Of a stretch of 12,691 nt of DNA, positions 1 through 6,224 are shown piece by piece. This stretch comes from Clostridiales bacterium (GTDB lineage Bacteria; Bacillota; Clostridia; Oscillospirales; Oscillospiraceae). Made by a program: the position numbers and the translations under genes. The notes under the pieces are model-generated. The model worked only from the letters and a program-made list of their open reading frames with translations. It was not told the DNA's origin and did no database searches. Positions within the stretch are counted from its first letter, which is position 1, and every line of letters begins with the position of its first letter. The stretch lies in assembly GCA_012516225.1 (NCBI GenBank), contig JAAYWX010000358.1:1-12691 (forward strand), in the 5' to 3' direction.

Positions 1-1738
1 ACATCCTCTGCGGCAGGCCCTCAATGATGCGTCCGAGTGCCAGCTTCAAAATATCCGCCGCCGTTCCCTGTATCGGAGTATTCAGCGCGCACCGCTCGGC
101 AAAGCTCTTTTTTCCCCAGTCGGCTGAGGCGATGTCCGGCAGATAGCGCCTTCTGCCAAGCCAGGTTTCCGTATAACGCCTTAACGCCGCGCGCTTTTTT
201 GTCTCTTCCTGCCACCGGGCAAGGCGAGGATAGCCGGACTTCAGGTTTTCGATGATGCGCTCGCATTCCGACAGAGGCGTGTCCAGACCCGCCTTGAATT
301 TCAGGTTCCGCTGAAGCCCCTTTGGGAATAGGCCGTAAAACACCCCGAAATTGCACGCCTTCGCAATAGCGCGCCGCTCTTTGTAATGCGCGGCGTTTTT
401 ATCCGCAGCCTCCTCAAAGGGGATATGGTATATGACCGAGGTGGTCTGGGCGTGGATATCTCCTTTGTTCCGGTAGGTTTCCAGCATCCGCCCGTCCCGG
501 CAGTAGAACGCGCCGACACGAAGCTCGATCTGGGAGAAATCCAGCGAAAGCAGCGCTTTTCCCTTGGGGGCGATAAAGAAATTGCGTACGCCGACAGGGT
601 CGTTGTCCTTGCGGGGGCAGTTTTGCAAATTCGGATTTCTTGCCGCAAAGCGCCCCGTCTCGGTGCCCAGCGGGAACAGATCGGGATGGATCCTGCCGGT
701 GGCGCTGTTTATATGCTCCAGATACCCGTCTATGTAGGTGGATTTGATTTTTCCCCATTTACGGTACTCCTGCACCAGAACAAACAACTCCGCAAGCTCC
801 GGACGGTTTTCCGCACACCATTCTGCAAGCAGGATCATGGCCTCATCATCCATGGCTTCCTGGTATTTGGCCGTCGTTTTGAACACTGGCAGCTTCAAAT
901 CGCCGTACAGATATTTCTTGAAAGCCGATGTGCTGGCATTTGCTCCGATATTCACGTCACCGATCATAAAAGCGATGTTTTCCCGCAGCTCCGCAAGCTT
1001 CCCTTCGGCCTCCGCCTGTTTTTTAAGCATCAGTTCCTGATCCGCAAGCAGGCCGTTATGCTTCATAAGCCCGCAGTAAACCGCCGCGGGCGATTCGAGC
1101 TTTTCCACGATAAAGCGGTGCTTTGGCAGATACCGGTCAAACCAGTTATTGAAAAGATGGTACAGCCGCAGAGCATAATCGCTGTCGGCGCAGGCATAGC
1201 GTATGGTTTCTTCGTCCTGCGGATCCAGTTCGTCAAAATACCTGCCTGCCGTCACCGTTTCAAAGCTTGGAAGCCCTGCGCCGAAAAGCTCCTGCGCCAG
1301 AGCTTTCAGCCCGCTGTCGGATAGTGTCCTGAATGCCGTATTGCTTTTGAGCGTCATCTGCGCCGCCGCGATGGTGTCATAGCAGGGCGGCTGCAGCACG
1401 ATTCCTATGGCGTACAGGAACATCGCCTCAAAGCTCAGGTTGTGAGCGATTTTTACAATCTCTTTATTAGCAAATACTCTTTCCGTCAGCCATTGCATGA
1501 TCTTATCCGGCGAACCGGCGTTCTTTCCTGTTTTATGCCTTAACGGAACATAAACCGCCGTTCCTTCGGAAACGGAGAAGCTCACTCCGGCGATATCCGC
1601 CTTATGGGCGTCCAGCGCCGCCTTTTCATCTTTGCGGTATCCCTCCCGGGGCGCGGTTTCAAAGTCAAAAGCAATCAGCCGCGCTTCGCCAATATAGTCC
1701 TGCAATTTGGCCAAATCTGTCACGCATTTATATTCCAT
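1..1738 (-). CDS. Family A DNA polymerase with 3'-5' exonuclease domain, phage/mobile-element type (C-terminus off window)
   Basis: Template-directed DNA polymerase of the Pol I family, expected to replicate the mobile element. 579 codons are open from the ATG at 1738 to the window edge. The N-terminal part is a DnaQ-like 3'-5' exonuclease: Exo I FDFET (residues 24-28), Exo II around AHNLSFEAMF (98-107, Glu where Klenow has Asp424), Exo III Y181-x3-D185. Polymerase motif A is DFSQIELR (400-407). Motif B/O-helix runs from R455 through K460 to NFGVFYG (463-469), and a conserved NTPIQGTAADI segment lies at 553-563. No 5'-nuclease domain is present, as usual in phage enzymes. Motif C (HDE) lies beyond the edge, so an intact active site cannot be confirmed. 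The start is supported by AGGAGGGACT just upstream. It is the last visible gene of the leftward module. Confidence in the family is very high; prophage versus ICE origin is inference. Confidence 0.96.
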   Translation of the reverse strand, partial: MEYKCVTDLAKLQDYIGEARLIAFDFETAPREGYRKDEKAALDAHKADIAGVSFSVSEGTAVYVPLRHKTGKNAGSPDKIMQWLTERVFANKEIVKIAHNLSFEAMFLYAIGIVLQPPCYDTIAAAQMTLKSNTAFRTLSDSGLKALAQELFGAGLPSFETVTAGRYFDELDPQDEETIRYACADSDYALRLYHLFNNWFDRYLPKHRFIVEKLESPAAVYCGLMKHNGLLADQELMLKKQAEAEGKLAELRENIAFMIGDVNIGANASTSAFKKYLYGDLKLPVFKTTAKYQEAMDDEAMILLAEWCAENRPELAELFVLVQEYRKWGKIKSTYIDGYLEHINSATGRIHPDLFPLGTETGRFAARNPNLQNCPRKDNDPVGVRNFFIAPKGKALLSLDFSQIELRVGAFYCRDGRMLETYRNKGDIHAQTTSVIYHIPFEEAADKNAAHYKERRAIAKACNFGVFYGLFPKGLQRNLKFKAGLDTPLSECERIIENLKSGYPRLARWQEETKKRAALRRYTETWLGRRRYLPDIASADWGKKSFAERCALNTPIQGTAADILKLALGRIIEGLPQRM

Positions 1739-1804
1739 AGTCCCTCCTCTCCGCCTAAAGCGGGGAACAGGACTAAATCCTGCTCCCGCGCCCAAGCATG
1801 GATC

Positions 1805-2572
1805 TTATTTCAATGGCTCGATAATTTCGCCGGTTTCGGGATCCGCAAACATCTCTTCATCAATATCCGTTTCCGCGGCATTGTCCGCTTCGAAACCGAC
1901 CCGCCTGCTGTACTCCCTGACCTGCTCGGACAGCCTGCCGATAAGCGCGTATTCCTCGGCCGTCAGCGGCCTGTCTATGGCAAACTGCGCCTGCGAATAG
2001 GCGATGCCGCCGCTGTTGGTGGCTTTCTTTAATGAAAAGCGCGTCACCACGCTGTTGGATTTCCTGCCCTTGGACAGCAGCCGCTTGATGTATTTGGTAA
2101 ATTCCTTTAAAGAACCGGTGGGGAGGGACAAAAGCAGCGGAAAAATCTCGCCTTCGCGCAAGACATAGATCCTGCGGCGGTTCTTGCACGCCTTGCTGCC
2201 GTTTTCGCCAGTACCGAATTTGTTGTACGGGCAGGTGCTGCAATTCCCGCCCGGGTCGCCTTCGCCGGTTATGCCGTCGAAGCTGCCGCAGTCGGGCGGC
2301 TGGCTGCCTCCGGTGTATTTTGTTTTGTAATAGGCATAAAGCGGATGATGATAGAGGATCACCGCCGAGAATTCCTTGACGGTGTCCGGCTCGCCCGGGT
2401 TTTCGCCGGGCACTTCAAAGACGGTGCTGCCCGCCGACGGGATTTTAATCCGCTCAAAGCTCATATCCAGGCCGTCCAGTTCCTCGGCCATCATTCCTGC
2501 CATGTTGAAATCGGCAAGCCGTAAAAAACCGTTGTCCTGCTTTGTTAACGCCATTTCTTTTTTGCTTGACAT
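1805..2572 (-). CDS. Phage-type protein of unknown function with four-cysteine cluster, possible ssDNA-binding protein
   Basis: 255 aa. I do not recognise a named family. The middle contains a cysteine cluster C95, C111-x2-C114 and C129, followed by the basic stretch KNRRR, which looks like a small zinc-binding knuckle. The C-terminal third is acidic and ends in DPETGEIIEPLK. No membrane segment or signal peptide is apparent. The ATG at 2572 has an excellent Shine-Dalgarno site (AGGAGG, 7-9 nt upstream). The gene lies between the coiled-coil gene (21 bp away) and the polymerase gene (66 bp away) in the same orientation, so it is probably part of the replication operon. A metal-stabilised single-strand DNA-binding or polymerase-accessory role would fit that position and the acidic tail, but this is inference from context only. 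Confidence 0.85.
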   Translation of the reverse strand: MSSKKEMALTKQDNGFLRLADFNMAGMMAEELDGLDMSFERIKIPSAGSTVFEVPGENPGEPDTVKEFSAVILYHHPLYAYYKTKYTGGSQPPDCGSFDGITGEGDPGGNCSTCPYNKFGTGENGSKACKNRRRIYVLREGEIFPLLLSLPTGSLKEFTKYIKRLLSKGRKSNSVVTRFSLKKATNSGGIAYSQAQFAIDRPLTAEEYALIGRLSEQVREYSRRVGFEADNAAETDIDEEMFADPETGEIIEPLK

Positions 2573-2593
2573 TTTGAAAACCTCCTGAATTGA

Positions 2594-3016
2594 TTATTTT
2601 GAAGCCTTGCGCATCCCGACCGAGGTCTTTTCAAAGACGTTTACAAGCCCCGAAAGCCAGCCTGGAAGCTCATCGTTGTTCTCTTCCATCTGCTCCTTGA
2701 CAAAGGCCGACAGGGAGTTAGCGGTGACCGTTTCATAAACCAGATCGCCAAACCCGGCTTTTTTGAGCGCTAAGTACAGTTCCTCTTTCCGGCCTGGGGC
2801 AGCCGACGCCCTCGTCGTGCCGGTCAGGTAAAACATTACGCCGCCCCGGGTAAAGTTCTGCGTTTCTGTTTCCGCCATCAGCTCCGACAAGCGGTACTCC
2901 GTCTCGTCGATCCTGTCGTTAATTTCCTTGAGCTCCTGCTCGGCGGATTTCTTCAAGTCTTTAAGTTCCTTAAGCTGCTCGGCCAGTTCAAACATCTTTT
3001 CAGCTTGCTCGTTCAT
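2594..3016 (-). CDS. Small coiled-coil protein of the replication module, unknown function
   Basis: 140 aa. Residues 1-50 are a heptad-like, highly charged helix (repeated E/K/L, e.g. EQLKELKDLKKSAEQELKE), predicted to form a coiled coil. The remainder is a compact alpha/beta-looking domain containing KKAGFGDLVYETVTANSLS, ending in a basic tail. No catalytic motif is visible. The start codon overlaps the stop of the SNF2 helicase gene by 4 bp (ATGA), and its ribosome site GGGGGTGA lies inside that gene, so the two are probably translationally coupled. The family appears to be a recurrent, uncharacterised component of Firmicutes phage replication regions (my recollection, not tested). Dimerisation through the N-terminal helix is an inference. 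Confidence 0.85.
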   Translation of the reverse strand: MNEQAEKMFELAEQLKELKDLKKSAEQELKEINDRIDETEYRLSELMAETETQNFTRGGVMFYLTGTTRASAAPGRKEELYLALKKAGFGDLVYETVTANSLSAFVKEQMEENNDELPGWLSGLVNVFEKTSVGMRKASK

Positions 3017-4476
3017 GCTTTTTCACCCCCTGCCGCAAAAGGATTGAGCCCGCTCCTGTAATCGTCCACCAGCATTCTCGCCAGATCCGCTTTGTCCCTC
3101 AGCGCCTTCAGCACTTTTTCATCGACGGTACCTTTTGCCGTCAGGTACAGATAGGTGCAGTTTTCTTTCTGCCCTACGCGGTGGATGCGGGCCTTGGCCT
3201 GCTCGAAATTGCTCATGCTGTAGTCCAGCGAATAGAACACCATGGTGCTGGCGGCGGTGAGGGTCACGCCCAGTCCCGCCGTCGCGATCTGCCCGACAAA
3301 TACCTGAACCTCCGGGTCGTTTTGAAACGCCGACACCTGCTCCTCGCGGTCTTTCACGCCGCCCATAAGGAGCGAGTACCTTATGTCCTTTTTCTCAAGA
3401 AGCCTGCAGATGGCTTTAATTTCCGGTATGAACCTCGCGATAACCACCAGCTTTTTGCCGCTTTGCAACACATCCTCGGTAATATCTCCAAGCGCTTCCT
3501 CTTTTGCCGTGCTGATGCGCTGTACAGGGCCGCCTTCGTCGCCGCCGATAAAGCCGCCGGTTATCTGCGAGAGCCGGAGCAGGCGCGTCAGAATATTGGT
3601 CACTGTCACTTCACTCTTACCTAATGCGGCGTAGCTGTCCCTGACCAGATCCCTGTAAATTTTCATGGTGGCGCTCTCAAGCTCCACCGTCCGCACAATA
3701 TCGGTGGTCTCCGGCAAATCAAGACATTCTGCCTTGGGCGCTCGGAACGCGATGCTGTGGAGCCTTTTCATCAAATCCTGCTCCATCGACCGCTTGAGCA
3801 CGGGCGTGTGGTTGCCGTAGCCGACCATATCGAAGTAGCGGTTGCGGAACACATAGAAGCTCTGGCCGAAGATGGCGGGATTTAAAAATTTGTATTGGCT
3901 GAACACATCGATGGCCTTGTTGGTGATGACCGTTCCGGTAAGCAGCAGCCTGTACCTTGCCCGCGCGCCCAGCCGGTGCATGGCCTTGGAAGCGGCGATG
4001 TTATGGGTTTTAATCTTGTGGCCTTCGTCCGCGATAATCAGGTCGGGGTTCCATGCGGCAAGTTCCTTTTCCAGCCGCCACGCCGATTCATAATTGATTA
4101 CTGCGACTTGCAGGGGGGAGCCGCGCATGTGCCGCAGGATATCGATCTTCGTTGCGGCGCTGCCTTCAAGAACCGCAAGGCTGTAATCGAAATCCGCGAA
4201 CTTGGCGAATTCCTCGTCCCAAACGCCAAGAATGGAGAGCGGGGCCACCACCAGAAGTCTGCGGATTTTACCCGCCCGATACAGAGCGCCGGCGACTGCG
4301 ATGCTTGTTATAGTCTTGCCGGTACCCATTTCCATGAGCAAGGCCGCGCCGGAGGATGCCATCCCGCTCGCTGGAATCAAGCCGAACTTGCCGCATACAA
4401 AATTGAATGCGCTGATTTGATGCCTGTAGGGTTTAGCTTTAATCGGCATGGGCAGCAGCGGTTTCGGCTGTTCCAT
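3013..4476 (-). CDS. SNF2-family DEAD/DEAH helicase-like ATPase
   Basis: 487 aa superfamily 2 ATPase of the SNF2 type, a DNA translocase probably acting during element replication or recombination. Visible motifs: Q-like YRHQ (17-20), Walker A MGTGKT (50-55), motif Ia VVAPLSILGVW (76-86), Walker B DEGH (150-153), motif III LLTGT (178-182), motif V around QIATAGLGVTLTAA (396-409), and motif VI QAKARIHRVGQ (426-436), which is diagnostic of SNF2 proteins. The two RecA-like lobes are present, with no extra N- or C-terminal DNA-targeting domain, as is common for compact phage SNF2 proteins. The ATG at 4476 is preceded by GGGAGGG. It overlaps the 63-aa gene upstream by 38 bp and the coiled-coil gene downstream by 4 bp, so these are co-transcribed. 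Confidence 0.95.
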   Translation of the reverse strand: MEQPKPLLPMPIKAKPYRHQISAFNFVCGKFGLIPASGMASSGAALLMEMGTGKTITSIAVAGALYRAGKIRRLLVVAPLSILGVWDEEFAKFADFDYSLAVLEGSAATKIDILRHMRGSPLQVAVINYESAWRLEKELAAWNPDLIIADEGHKIKTHNIAASKAMHRLGARARYRLLLTGTVITNKAIDVFSQYKFLNPAIFGQSFYVFRNRYFDMVGYGNHTPVLKRSMEQDLMKRLHSIAFRAPKAECLDLPETTDIVRTVELESATMKIYRDLVRDSYAALGKSEVTVTNILTRLLRLSQITGGFIGGDEGGPVQRISTAKEEALGDITEDVLQSGKKLVVIARFIPEIKAICRLLEKKDIRYSLLMGGVKDREEQVSAFQNDPEVQVFVGQIATAGLGVTLTAASTMVFYSLDYSMSNFEQAKARIHRVGQKENCTYLYLTAKGTVDEKVLKALRDKADLARMLVDDYRSGLNPFAAGGEKA

Positions 4477-4630
4477 CCGTTTTTTCCCTCCCTACGTCAG
4501 GCGGCTTTTCGAGCGCCGCCCGCTTGTTTGCCAGCCGCTTTGACACCACGCTGATTGCGGTCAGGATGCCGACCAGTTCTTCCGTCGTTTCCTCGCTTTG
4601 CGCCAAAGCGGCATTCACGCTTTTTTTCAT
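4439..4630 (-). CDS. 63-aa phage-type protein, unknown function
   Basis: A short ORF beginning MKKSVNAALAQSEETTEEL at the ATG at 4630, chosen over an upstream in-frame ATG at 4708 because GGAGGTGAG lies directly in front of it and because the upstream extension would read through an intrinsic terminator hairpin. The first half looks helical (ELVGILTAISVVSKRLANK); the C-terminal half is polar and low in complexity, ending in AAAHAD. It overlaps the start of the SNF2 gene by 38 bp in another frame, suggesting translational coupling. No known domain is recognised. A small helical partner of the helicase is possible but unsupported. Confidence 0.75.
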   Translation of the reverse strand: MKKSVNAALAQSEETTEELVGILTAISVVSKRLANKRAALEKPPDVGREKTDGTAETAAAHAD

Positions 4631-4657
4631 GGATCTCACCTCCGTCTCCGGGGCAAT

Positions 4658-4694
4658 AAAAAACCCCCTCACAATCCAAAGGAAAGTTAGGGGG
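4658..4694 (-). terminator. Intrinsic terminator after the sigma-like gene
   Basis: On the minus strand CCCCCT (4694-4689) pairs with AGGGGG (4669-4664). The loop has a further TCC/GGA helix, and the stem is followed by six T. It begins only a few bases after the stop at 4702, so it would end a transcript of the sigma-like gene before the 63-aa/SNF2 operon. Confidence 0.7.
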
Positions 4695-4701
4695 CGGGTG
4701 G

Positions 4702-5100
4702 TCACCATATTTTTAATAAATTCTTTAACTTGGACAAAGTTTTTTCTTTCTGCTTGTGAACGCCAGTTTTTGATAAACCGATTTCTTTAGCAACTTCACG
4801 CTCTGACTTATCGTTAAAGAACAACTCGTCAATCAGAAACCGCTCATCCTCGGTCAATTCCGAAAGTGCCTTGGACAGCATGTCCAACAACAGCTTGTCC
4901 TCGACGATCTCGTCAATAAGCGCCTCACCGGAAGGAATTTCAAACCCGGTGTCCGCAAACGCTTCAAGCGAAAGCTCCTTTTCAGCGCGAACCTGCCTGC
5001 TCTTGCGCTCTTTCCAAGCAGGACGCTTGAAGGCATCGTATACTTACTTGCTTACCGGAATTTGCCTGCCGTTAAGTTCAATGAAATACTCCTTGTCCAT
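4702..5100 (-). pseudogene. Sigma-70 region-4-like protein interrupted by an in-frame TAA
   Basis: Reading leftward from the ATG at 5100 gives MDKEYFIELNGRQIPVSK, then TAA at 5046-5044, after which the same frame continues without a break for 113 codons: VYDAFKRPAWKERK..., a charged middle, and a C-terminal helix-turn-helix EREVAKEIGLSKTGVHKQKEK typical of sigma-70 region 4. Both parts join into a normal-looking 132-aa protein of the small sigma-like family found in Firmicutes mobile elements, where this position normally encodes a residue such as Glu (GAA would need one change to TAA). The start has a near-perfect site AAAGGAGG with 9-nt spacing. An internal ATG at 4890 would yield only the 62-residue HTH part and lacks a good ribosome site. 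Expected role: directing RNA polymerase to element genes, or acting as a sigma-like HTH regulator. It could be a true pseudogene, a sequencing error, or a readthrough/restart case. Confidence 0.8.
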
Positions 5101-5140
5101 CCTTTTCCACCTCCTTTCCCGAAAGCTCAGGAAAAGGAGG
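5101..5140 (-). promoter_or_regulatory. Hairpin sequestering the Shine-Dalgarno of the sigma-like gene
   Basis: In the minus-strand RNA, CCUCCUUUUCC (5140-5130) can pair with GGGAAAGGAGG (5120-5110): 11 pairs including one U-G, with a 9-nt loop. The second arm contains the AAAGGAGG ribosome site of the gene starting at 5100, so folding would hide it. Whether this is regulatory is inference. Confidence 0.5.
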
Positions 5141-5180
5141 CGGGGAGGACTGCGGCATCTTTGTAAAGCAGCGCAAAGAC

Positions 5181-5220
5181 AAAAGCGGCCGAGTTTACTG
5201 AAATTCGTAAACTCGGCCGC
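5181..5220 (-). terminator. Strong intrinsic terminator upstream of the sigma-like gene
   Basis: A perfect 14-bp inverted repeat (5185-5198 and 5207-5220, arm GCGGCCGAGTTTAC) with an 8-nt loop is followed on the minus strand by TTTTGTCTTT. It would stop leftward transcription about 80 bp before the sigma-like gene, so it acts either as the end of an upstream transcript or as an attenuator. I see no good promoter between it and 5100. Confidence 0.75.
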
Positions 5221-5352
5221 AAAAACTATTCTATCAAGCAGCGCCCTGCCTAAGGGTCGTCATCACTTTTTGCGCTGTATTGCTTTTTTATACGGGGATG
5301 GAATCTTTTCTGGCGTATAGCTTTTGCCTTATGTATATTGGCAGAGAACCGC

Positions 5353-5388
5353 TTGATATTGTATGAAGTCCAGACCATACAATATCAA
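5353..5388. repeat. Perfect 13-bp inverted repeat, 10-nt spacer
   Basis: TTGATATTGTATG (5353-5365) is repeated in inverse as CATACAATATCAA (5376-5388). No T-run follows on either strand, so it is not a terminator. By symmetry each strand carries TTGATA and, 19 bp later, TACAAT, resembling a long-spacer promoter overlapped by an operator. A recombinase or relaxase site is another reading. Confidence 0.6.
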
Positions 5389-5459
5389 CCTCGTCAGATC
5401 CAACTTACACGGCAGCACCCGCCATACGCTCAGTTATTATTTAAGTCCGGCAGGTGTTG

Positions 5460-5528
5460 TCATGCCGAATTTTTCTTTTTCGCGCTCATAAATATTGCTT
5501 CATTTTTTCTTTGCAAAATATGGTGCAA
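5460..5528 (-). CDS. Possible 22-aa small protein or leader peptide behind the riboswitch
   Basis: A TTG at 5528 preceded at 8 nt by AAAGGCGG opens a short frame MHHILQRKNEAIFMSAKKKN followed by SA and TGA. It is the first open frame after the riboswitch terminator and is rich in Lys/Asn. No family is recognised, and the start codon is weak. It may be chance; it is listed because it is the only start with a fair ribosome site in the interval. Confidence 0.2.
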   Translation of the reverse strand: MHHILQRKNEAIFMSAKKKNSA

Positions 5529-5571
5529 TGTAAATTCCGCCTTTCTGCTTTGGCAAGAGTCAGATAATATC

Positions 5572-5603
5572 ATAAAGAAAAACCTGCCGCAAAAGGGCAG
5601 GTT
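5572..5603 (-). terminator. Intrinsic terminator, expression platform of the riboswitch
   Basis: On the minus strand AACCTGCC (5603-5596) and GGCAGGTT (5588-5581) form an 8-bp stem with a 7-nt loop, followed by TTTCTTTAT (the stem itself ends in TT, giving a five-T run). It starts about 20 nt after the aptamer's 3' side, the usual spacing for a transcription-terminating riboswitch. Confidence 0.8.
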
Positions 5604-5625
5604 CAGTACGCGACTCCACATGGCG

Positions 5626-5713
5626 GCCAGGCTGTCATAATGCGTCGGCATCGTAGACCCTATGGCTTTGCGTCCTTGCCTTTCGGCAAGTTTGCCCTTA
5701 GCTTATTTTTGGC
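5626..5713 (-). promoter_or_regulatory. Cyclic di-GMP-I (GEMM-I) riboswitch aptamer
   Basis: The minus-strand RNA shows the GEMM-I signature in order: AGGGCAAAC, a short stem UUGCC capped by a GAAA tetraloop and closed by GGCAA, then GGACGCAAAGCC, AUAGGGUCUA, a short second arm GAUGC-CGAC-GCAUU, and AUGACAGCC. An outer GCCA (5713-5710) can pair with UGGC (5629-5626). The AGGGCAAAC stretch matches the classic Vibrio Vc2 aptamer, including the G that separates c-di-GMP binders from the GEMM-Ib cGAMP class, where it is A. A terminator follows directly. There is no obvious protein-coding target downstream. The aptamer lies about 30 nt past the stop of the GyrI-like gene at 5745; I found no clear promoter of its own, so it may be fed by readthrough of that operon. 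Confidence 0.92.
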
Positions 5714-5744
5714 ATATTTGATTTTCTTCGCATAAAACAGATAA

Positions 5745-6224
5745 TCACAATCTTCTGATTGGGAAAAATAGATATAATTGTCCGTTTTCTTGAGGACAAT
5801 TATAATCAAATACAGCGCCTGCCAGTTTAATATTATTATTGTCCATGTAATTTAAAACATAAGAAAAGGCTTCCTTATATTCCTTATCAACCTTGATATA
5901 AAGATACTCAAACGCGGGAACAGTCCACTTTACCCAGGCATCGGGCGCTTCGGCATCATCCGTGACCTCCGCTCCCGCTAAATATAATCCCTTTGTAAAA
6001 TTCTCTTCCCAAGGCTTAAAGCTCCTTGAAAAATCGCTCATCAATCCCCAAATGCCCAGAATATTTCCTTTTTCATCCTTCTTTGCCAGACCTTCGATCT
6101 CATTAAAGCAGCTATTGGCATTTTCCCATAGCTTATTTACAAAACCGTTTCCGTCATTCGTTGAACCTTCCTTACCAATTACCGAAAAAGAGCTTTTAAT
6201 GCATTTTTTGATTTCGGTATCCAT
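5745..6224 (-). CDS. GyrI-like small-molecule-binding domain protein (AraC effector-binding type)
   Basis: 159 aa, a free-standing GyrI-like/effector-binding domain of the superfamily that forms the ligand pocket of BmrR- and Rob-type regulators. Such proteins bind hydrophobic or cationic compounds in the cytoplasm. Typical blocks are visible: an early SSFSVIGKEGST strand-loop, WGLMSDFSRSF, the central AWVKWTVPAFEYLYIKV, and the terminal GQLYLFFPIRRL. No DNA-binding domain is present. The start at 6224 is chosen for AGAAGGA just upstream; a longer in-frame reading to 6365 would overlap the permease gene and lacks a ribosome site. It lies 83 bp after the permease, so it is probably the last gene of the ABC operon, although it might be separately transcribed. 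An 11-bp inverted repeat lies in its 3' end. The role as drug sensor or sponge is inference. Confidence 0.85.
   Translation of the reverse strand: MDTEIKKCIKSSFSVIGKEGSTNDGNGFVNKLWENANSCFNEIEGLAKKDEKGNILGIWGLMSDFSRSFKPWEENFTKGLYLAGAEVTDDAEAPDAWVKWTVPAFEYLYIKVDKEYKEAFSYVLNYMDNNNIKLAGAVFDYNCPQENGQLYLFFPIRRL
5773..5804. repeat. 11-bp inverted repeat inside the 3' end of the GyrI-like gene
   Basis: TATAATTGTCC (5773-5783) and GGACAATTATA (5794-5804) with a 10-nt loop. On the minus strand the hairpin is followed by TCTATTTTT, so it resembles a weak AT-rich terminator placed within coding sequence just before the stop. Confidence 0.45.

Larger units (their letters stand above)
5221..5571. other. 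ORF-poor structured interval between two minus-strand terminators
   Basis: About 350 bp with no convincing protein gene. Seen here: a nested fold on the minus strand in which CAGCGC (5277-5272) pairs with GCGCTG (5244-5239) around a CCCT/AGGG helix; the 9-mer AAGCAGCGC at 5237-5245, repeated at 5166-5174; the 13-bp inverted repeat at 5353-5388; and a possible 22-codon ORF at 5460-5528. It follows the riboswitch terminator and ends at the hairpin at 5185-5220. A small RNA, an attenuator leader or integration-site debris are all possible. Confidence 0.5.

Noticed and set aside
386..1324. Plus-strand open frame of 312 codons opposite the polymerase gene
   Set aside because: It lies wholly antisense to a polymerase with all expected motifs, has no ribosome site and resembles no protein family; a GC-rich shadow frame.
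3895..4554. Plus-strand open frame of 219 codons opposite the SNF2 gene
   Set aside because: Antisense to clear helicase motifs, His/Arg/Gly-rich composition, no recognisable domain.
5279..5326. TATACG/CGTATA inverted pair as a terminator or element end
   Set aside because: Only 6 bp with a long loop and no further support on either strand.
5460..5651. Longer minus-strand frame of 63 codons across the riboswitch and its terminator
   Set aside because: Its first half is the riboswitch 3' part and terminator hairpin; only the last 22 codons, with their own possible start, are worth mention.
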